9,937 nucleotides of DNA. Origin: JANXQG01 sp037147235 (GTDB lineage Bacteria; Planctomycetota; Planctomycetia; Pirellulales; Thermoguttaceae). The translations under genes were made by a program, and so were the position numbers. Below the pieces are notes generated by a model. That model ran no database searches, was not told the DNA's origin, and saw only the letters and a program-made list of their open reading frames with translations. The stretch is taken from assembly GCA_037147235.1 (NCBI GenBank), contig JBAWVO010000239.1:1-9937 (forward strand), written 5' to 3'. Numbering within the stretch: position 1 is the stretch's first letter; each line of letters opens with the position of its first letter. Shown piece by piece: positions 6,350-9,937 of this stretch.

Positions 6350-6766
6350 CTACTTGGAATCGTCCTTGGATCGCACGTGGATCTCGCCGACTGGCAGCTT
6401 ACCTTCCTTGAGTCGCTGGCCGAACGTGGGCGAATTCGGATCGTCGGGCTTGGACTTCATCCGCGAGACCTTCCCTAGCGCGGCACGAACCTTCTTCGGC
6501 TCCTGTCCATCTCGTTTGGTGAGAAGACCCTTGAACTGCGTGCCGTAAGCGTTATATCCCTTCCTCGGCTTCGCCAGATGGCACAGATTGCAGCCGGCCT
6601 TCTCCACGGCCGCATTGAATATTTGCATCGTGTGGTCGGTCGCTTTCGGTTTGACGTACAAAGCCTTGAACTGCTCCAGAAAAGGCTTTACCGCCCCCGC
6701 GGGCCGTGTACTGAACACCCCGGCAACCACCGCACAGAAAACAAGAATCGCAAGGCTGTATCTCAT
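6350..6766 (-). CDS. Small secreted monohaem c-type cytochrome-like protein
   Basis: The 138-residue product begins with a signal peptide: a short basic start, hydrophobic SLAILVFCAVVAGVF, and likely cleavage after AGA (residue 25). A single CNLCH haem-attachment motif (59-63) follows in the context VEKAGCNLCHLAKPRKGYNAYG. The rest is lysine-rich and charged, with Met47 and the Met of SRMKSK as conceivable distal haem ligands. The protein would be exported and matured with covalent haem, probably for electron transfer or redox sensing outside the cytoplasm. I infer similarity to small CXXCH proteins frequent in planctomycetes, but its partner is unknown. AAGGA sits 6 bases before the ATG, supporting the start. 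It is a single gene, convergent to the methyltransferase and divergent from the lipoprotein gene. Confidence 0.75.
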   Translation of the reverse strand: MRYSLAILVFCAVVAGVFSTRPAGAVKPFLEQFKALYVKPKATDHTMQIFNAAVEKAGCNLCHLAKPRKGYNAYGTQFKGLLTKRDGQEPKKVRAALGKVSRMKSKPDDPNSPTFGQRLKEGKLPVGEIHVRSKDDSK

Positions 6767-6796
6767 GCACGTTCCTTAGGGTCAGTCCGAAAACAA

Positions 6797-6875
6797 CTCC
6801 CCTCTCCCTTTGGGAGAGGGGCAGGGGGTGAGGGTTTCTCCGGTGGGAGCGGCACCAACAGCCCTCGCCCCAGCC
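6797..6875. repeat. Dispersed double-hairpin repeat upstream of the haem protein gene
   Basis: CCCCTCTCCC (6799-6808) and GGGAGAGGGG (6812-6821) form a perfect 10 bp stem with loop TTT. Next, GGGGTGAGGG pairs with CCCTCGCCCC further right with one mismatch. This CCCTCTCCC/GGGGTGAGGG pattern is a familiar repeat type in many bacterial genomes. It lies in the 5' region of the - strand gene and carries no gene. Confidence 0.6.
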
Positions 6876-7027
6876 AAGTCCCCTCGGATGGAGAGTTGAG
6901 TGGACTTGACTTTCCGGATAGCCTTTCAGCAAACATTCATTGTGCGTGAGGAATGGTTCAATGTCAACCAGCTATCCTAACTCACAGAAAGTGGCTTACC
7001 TCGTCCGTATTGTGCAGTTGCCGGGGC
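6876..7027. other. Unassigned stretch of the 6767-7222 gap
   Basis: I see no gene, promoter or RNA here. A 7 bp inverted pair GGATAGC (6916-6922) and GCTATCC (6971-6977) is too weak and too far apart to interpret. Confidence 0.4.
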
Positions 7028-7085
7028 GAACGGAACATTAGGCTCCTCCATGAATCCGTACTTGGGCTAATGAATTCCGTTCTAC
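7028..7085. repeat. Imperfect inverted repeat with GAACGGAA/TTCCGTTC ends
   Basis: GAACGGAACATTAG (7028-7041) faces CTAATGAATTCCGTTC (7067-7082), giving a 14 bp stem with a two-base bulge. The right arm plus TAC is the 16-base string also present at 1160-1175. It is probably a member of the same small dispersed repeat family. Confidence 0.5.
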
Positions 7086-7101
7086 GTAGGGCTGCCTCAA
7101 C

Positions 7102-7133
7102 CGGACTTTGAAGTATTCCTGCAAAAAAGTCCG
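7102..7133 (+). promoter_or_regulatory. Hairpin upstream of the lipoprotein gene
   Basis: CGGACTTT (7102-7109) pairs with AAAGTCCG (7126-7133) around a 16-base loop, about 90 bases before the lipoprotein start. A TTTTT run follows 11 bases later. It could be a leader attenuator or an operator; the sequence does not decide. I found no convincing promoter between here and the ATG. Confidence 0.25.
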
Positions 7134-7222
7134 CACGGTGCCATTTTTCATGCTACCCTTTCTAAAGTGGTCTATTGCGCGCGTTGTGCATCAGACTTTG
7201 ATCCGGGGCTGAGGAAGGGGCC

Positions 7223-9463
7223 ATGTGCCGCTCGGGGATGAAATTTCCGGTCTGCGCTTCGGCAAGCATCGCAATCTTGCTGGCGGTGATAGGCTGCGCC
7301 GAGTTTCACCCACCTCGCATCGATCCTTCAGGCGAACACCTCTTCATCAGTAACTCGCCGCTGCCGGCCGCGGTGCCTTGTCCGCCCGGCACCACTCTCG
7401 TGCCGGTGCCCGCTGCTCCCGGAGTTATTGCCCCGGCCCCGCCATCCCTAATACCAATTCCCGCCGCTACGGCTCGGCCGCCTGTTGCGGCCGTGCAGCA
7501 GGTCTCGCCCTACAGTGACGTGGCCGTAATGCTCTCGCCGTTCAGTACCGTGATGCCGGTGGGTAGCCAGCGAGTCCTCCTGGGCGGAGTCCGCGGCGGC
7601 GATGGATACCTGCGCACCAACCGCCGCCTCGAATGGTGGCTTGTGCCGGGCAGTGTGGGGCAGTTCACCGGTATCGGCGAAAACCGCTTCACCGATTTCC
7701 TGGTCGGTGATTTCACCCGTCCGCGCGTGGTCTCCAGCACTTTTGCCATTGGCAGCACAACCCGCGTGGCCGAACGCGCCGGCGGGCCGGACAACACGGT
7801 TTTTGTCGCACGCGGACAAGGCTGGGTCACGGTCAGTTCACCGGTCGAAGGCATAAGCCATGTGACGGTGGTCGCCCCCGACGTGGTCGTTCCCGCCGAG
7901 CGCACCAAGTCGGCGATCATCTATTGGATCGATGCCCAATTTGGCTTCCCCACTCCGGCGATTACTCCCGCCGGAACGAAGCAATCACTGACCACGACCG
8001 TCTGGCGGCAAAGCAATCACTGCCCTCGCCCCGGTTGGATCGTGCGCTATGAAGTTGCCTGCGGTCCTCCGGTCGTCTTTGGCCCGGCAGGCACGACGTC
8101 GATCGAAGTACCGACCAATGAGGGTGGCCAGGCAAGCGTGGAGATCTTTCAGAAGGATCCGTCGCCCGGCACGAACCAGGTGCGCATCCAGGTCTTCCGC
8201 CCGGCCGATCAATGCGGCCAACGGCTGATGGTTCGTGAAGACAGCGTATTGGTGACCTGGACGGCCCCTTCGCTCGGAATTCGCCAAATGGGTCCGCCCA
8301 CTGCGACGATCGGCGAGACAATCACCTATCGCATCGAAGTCAGTAACCCGGGCGATCTGCCGGCCAGGGAGGTTGTGGCAACCGAAGAGGTTCCCGACGG
8401 GCTGAGTTTCCTCCAATCCAATCCGGCACCGGTGGTCGAAGGTCGCCGCTTGCAATGGCGGCTGGGCGATTTGGCCCCACGGCAACAGCAGATCATCGAA
8501 GCGACTTTTCGCACCACGCAACCGGGGATTGTTTCCTGTTGCATCGAGGTCGCAGGCAGCGGTGGGCTACACTCGATCCACTGTGCAAAAACGAATGTCC
8601 TTGCCGCACTGCCCGGTCCAGCCATAATGCCCGGCCCGACCACGATACCAAGTCCGGCCATAATACCGGCTCCAGCCATGATACCAAATCCAGGGCCAGG
8701 CCCGACGCGGGCGACCACCCCGATATTGGAACTCAAGGTCATGCCTGAAACCCTGGCAGTCGTCGGCTCAAACGTGACCTTCGATATCGACCTGACCAAT
8801 CGCGGGCTGGTGCCGGCCACCGGCGTCGTCATCCGCGACACTTTTGGCGACGGCTTGGAGCACCAGCAAAGAAGTCCCATTATGCGTCCCGTGAGCGACT
8901 TGGCTCCCGGGCAGTCGATCCAATTTGGCGTCACTTTTCGGGTTACCAGGCCGGGAGAACTTTGTCATCGCGTGGAAGCTACTGCCAACGACGGTGCCCG
9001 AGCTGCCACGGATTCTTGTATTACGGCAATTGCCGCGGCAGTTCCGCCCGCGGGTGGTTCGCCGCCGATTTCGCCGGTCGCGATCCCTGGGCGGCTGGAT
9101 GTGCGGGTTGATAATCTCAAATTAAATGTTCCAGCAGGTGAGAATCAGCGGTTTATGATCCAGGTCACCAACCAGGGCGATTATGCCGAGAACGACGTGG
9201 TTGTCACGGTTCGTATCCCGCCAGGCACGGCTGCCGAGTTTGGCACTACCGGCCCGAATGCAAACATCAAATACCAGGTTGACCAGGAATTGGTTCGCTT
9301 CGATCCGGTCGCTGAACTGCCACCCAAGGCGATGATCGATTATCGGGTTGTGGTGAGGACATCGAAGCCAGGACCGATCTCCTTGCAAGTCGAGGCCACC
9401 AGCCGCCGGCAAACAAGGCCAGCCGTGGGTGAGAAAACGGTCGAAGTTCTCCCCAAGGAATGA
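7223..9463 (+). CDS. DUF11/CARDB-repeat predicted lipoprotein
   Basis: The 746-residue protein starts with a hydrophobic segment ending in the lipobox VIGC (Cys25, with Ala at +2), so it is probably lipid-anchored and exposed outside the cytoplasm. A proline-rich tether (about 33-90) follows. Then comes an uncharacterised, probably beta-rich region (about 95-345) with no family I recognise. Three DUF11/CARDB-like Ig-fold repeats complete it: 350-460 (ITYRIEVSNPGDLPAREVVATEEVP), 501-605 (VTFDIDLTNRGLVPATGVVIRD) and 623-745 (FMIQVTNQGDYAENDVVVTVRIP). A Pro-rich hexapeptide linker (465-490) joins the first two. Such domains are usually structural or adhesive, and no enzymatic site is visible. 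GAGGAAGG before the ATG at 7223 supports that start. The Met at residue 6 would give an equally good signal peptide. It is a single-gene unit. Confidence 0.8.
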   Translation: MCRSGMKFPVCASASIAILLAVIGCAEFHPPRIDPSGEHLFISNSPLPAAVPCPPGTTLVPVPAAPGVIAPAPPSLIPIPAATARPPVAAVQQVSPYSDVAVMLSPFSTVMPVGSQRVLLGGVRGGDGYLRTNRRLEWWLVPGSVGQFTGIGENRFTDFLVGDFTRPRVVSSTFAIGSTTRVAERAGGPDNTVFVARGQGWVTVSSPVEGISHVTVVAPDVVVPAERTKSAIIYWIDAQFGFPTPAITPAGTKQSLTTTVWRQSNHCPRPGWIVRYEVACGPPVVFGPAGTTSIEVPTNEGGQASVEIFQKDPSPGTNQVRIQVFRPADQCGQRLMVREDSVLVTWTAPSLGIRQMGPPTATIGETITYRIEVSNPGDLPAREVVATEEVPDGLSFLQSNPAPVVEGRRLQWRLGDLAPRQQQIIEATFRTTQPGIVSCCIEVAGSGGLHSIHCAKTNVLAALPGPAIMPGPTTIPSPAIIPAPAMIPNPGPGPTRATTPILELKVMPETLAVVGSNVTFDIDLTNRGLVPATGVVIRDTFGDGLEHQQRSPIMRPVSDLAPGQSIQFGVTFRVTRPGELCHRVEATANDGARAATDSCITAIAAAVPPAGGSPPISPVAIPGRLDVRVDNLKLNVPAGENQRFMIQVTNQGDYAENDVVVTVRIPPGTAAEFGTTGPNANIKYQVDQELVRFDPVAELPPKAMIDYRVVVRTSKPGPISLQVEATSRRQTRPAVGEKTVEVLPKE
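8616..8687 (+). repeat. Four 18-bp in-frame tandem repeats in the lipoprotein gene
   Basis: Units at 8616-8633, 8634-8651, 8652-8669 and 8670-8687 are degenerate copies of an 18-base motif such as GTCCGGCCATAATACCGG. They encode Pro-rich hexapeptides (PGPAIM, PGPTTI, PSPAII, PAPAMI), and a partial fifth unit follows. The block forms the flexible linker between the first two DUF11-like domains. It is a place where copy number could vary by slippage without a frameshift. Confidence 0.75.
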
Positions 9464-9663
9464 TTTTTGAAGAACCGCGCTTCCCAAGATTTTGAGCCGA
9501 GTGTAGAATAGACTCTGTGATTGTGTTGGGTTGATTTTCGTTTTGCTTTTCCTATGGTTCTGCCGCGTTGAATGATATCCCGGCGTCCACTCATCTTTTG
9601 TTTGATCTCAAAGCCTTTTTGCAAGTAATCCGTCCCATTTTGGGCATGGCATTTGTGGCGTTT
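9464..9663. other. Start of the 3' noncoding region, nothing recognised
   Basis: There are about 200 bases after the lipoprotein stop, richer in T than the genes. I find no tRNA, promoter or open frame with protein-like features. A - strand open frame crosses it but runs through the palindromic and G-rich repeats, so it is probably not coding. Confidence 0.45.
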
Positions 9664-9685
9664 TGCGCGCGAATTCAAGCGCGCA
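9664..9685. repeat. Hairpin with loop GAATTCAA
   Basis: TGCGCGC (9664-9670) and GCGCGCA (9679-9685) form a perfect 7 bp stem around the loop GAATTCAA. The loop core recurs in the hairpin at 9721-9770. No T-tract follows, so it is not a classical terminator. Confidence 0.6.
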
Positions 9686-9720
9686 CAGGTACCGTAGCGT
9701 TGGTCTCTCCGCCACATCGG

Positions 9721-9779
9721 GGCCAGGGACGACTCCGGCGAATTCAAACGCCGGTCGTCGTTCCCTGGCCTCACTTTTT
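9721..9779 (+). terminator. Strong intrinsic terminator-like hairpin
   Basis: GGCCAGGGA-CGAC-T-CCGGCG (9721-9740) pairs with 9749-9770 in about 19 base pairs with small bulges, around loop AATTCAAA. TCACTTTTT (9771-9779) follows, giving a T-tract on the + strand. It lies about 257 bases beyond the lipoprotein stop, so it may end that transcript or belong to an unrecognised noncoding RNA between them. Confidence 0.55.
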
Positions 9780-9794
9780 GGGGAAGATTATTGA

Positions 9795-9831
9795 GGCTTG
9801 GGGCTTGGGACTTGGGGCTTGGGGCTTGGGG
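9795..9831 (+). repeat. GGCTTGG heptamer tandem repeat with G-quadruplex potential
   Basis: Five copies of GGCTTGG (one reads GACTTGG) run from 9795 to 9829. This gives five runs of three or four G (9800-9803, 9807-9809, 9814-9817, 9821-9824, 9828-9831) separated by CTT or ACTT. The arrangement meets the usual pattern for an intramolecular G-quadruplex. It abuts the right copy of the palindromic element. Confidence 0.7.
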
Positions 9832-9937
9832 CTGTTGTGGCCGGTCTCTGACCGAGCCACGCCGCCGACCGAAGGTCTCCACTTTACCGGGAGACCTTCG
9901 GTCGGACGTTTCGGCGGGGTCAGGAGACCCGCGCCGA
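9832..9937 (-). repeat. ~106 bp palindromic dispersed element, right (inverted) copy
   Basis: The reverse complement of this segment matches 1043-1148 almost base for base outside the central loop. The same perfect 16 bp arms lie at 9865-9880 and 9890-9905, here around loop ACTTTACCG. The element reaches the end of the window, so its outer boundary may lie beyond it. It has no coding content. The two copies enclose 8.7 kb in opposite orientation. Confidence 0.85.

Noticed and set aside
9795..9829. Possible CRISPR array
   Set aside because: The repeats are contiguous heptamers without unique spacers, so this is a simple tandem repeat.
9340..9882. 180-codon - strand frame at the right end
   Set aside because: It crosses the terminator-like hairpin, the heptamer array (reading as PQAPSPKSQAPS) and the palindrome, then overlaps the lipoprotein gene.

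Overview
The window looks like a chromosomal stretch from a planctomycete, probably of the Pirellulales type. This is an inference from style rather than from a marker gene. It rests on moderately high GC, widely spaced single-gene units, a small secreted monohaem c-type protein, a DUF11-type lipoprotein with proline-rich linkers, a ParA with the RIRRNVRLAEAPSFGQSIF tail block, and gaps packed with short palindromic repeats.

Layout from left to right. The last 15 codons of a + strand gene end at 49. A convergent parA/soj-type ATPase runs on the - strand (160-948) with a clear Shine-Dalgarno and a good -10 box. The parA to clpV gap (949-1402) holds three unrelated repeat structures: a ~106 bp palindromic element, a short near-palindrome, and a 110 bp MITE-like element with 24 bp terminal inverted repeats flanked by TAA. 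Next is a full-length ClpV/TssH AAA+ unfoldase of the type VI secretion class (1403-4114). It is followed by a full-length type III Mod-like beta-class DNA methyltransferase (4199-6094). Downstream of the methyltransferase is a repeat-like gap, then a - strand small secreted CXXCH protein (6350-6766). A second repeat-bearing gap (6767-7222) precedes a 746-residue predicted lipoprotein with three DUF11/CARDB-like beta-sandwich repeats (7223-9463). The last 470 bases contain no gene. They hold two hairpins with the same loop core, one of them terminator-like, a G-rich heptamer tandem repeat able to form a G-quadruplex, and a second, inverted copy of the ~106 bp palindromic element.

The genes do not form an obvious pathway. 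The notable features are isolation and repeats. The ClpV has no sheath, baseplate or effector genes beside it, the methyltransferase has no restriction subunit, and the ParA has no ParB inside the window. The two copies of the palindromic element bracket an 8.7 kb block in opposite orientations, which makes inversion or mobilisation of the block worth testing. I see no CRISPR array, tRNA, rRNA or transposase gene.
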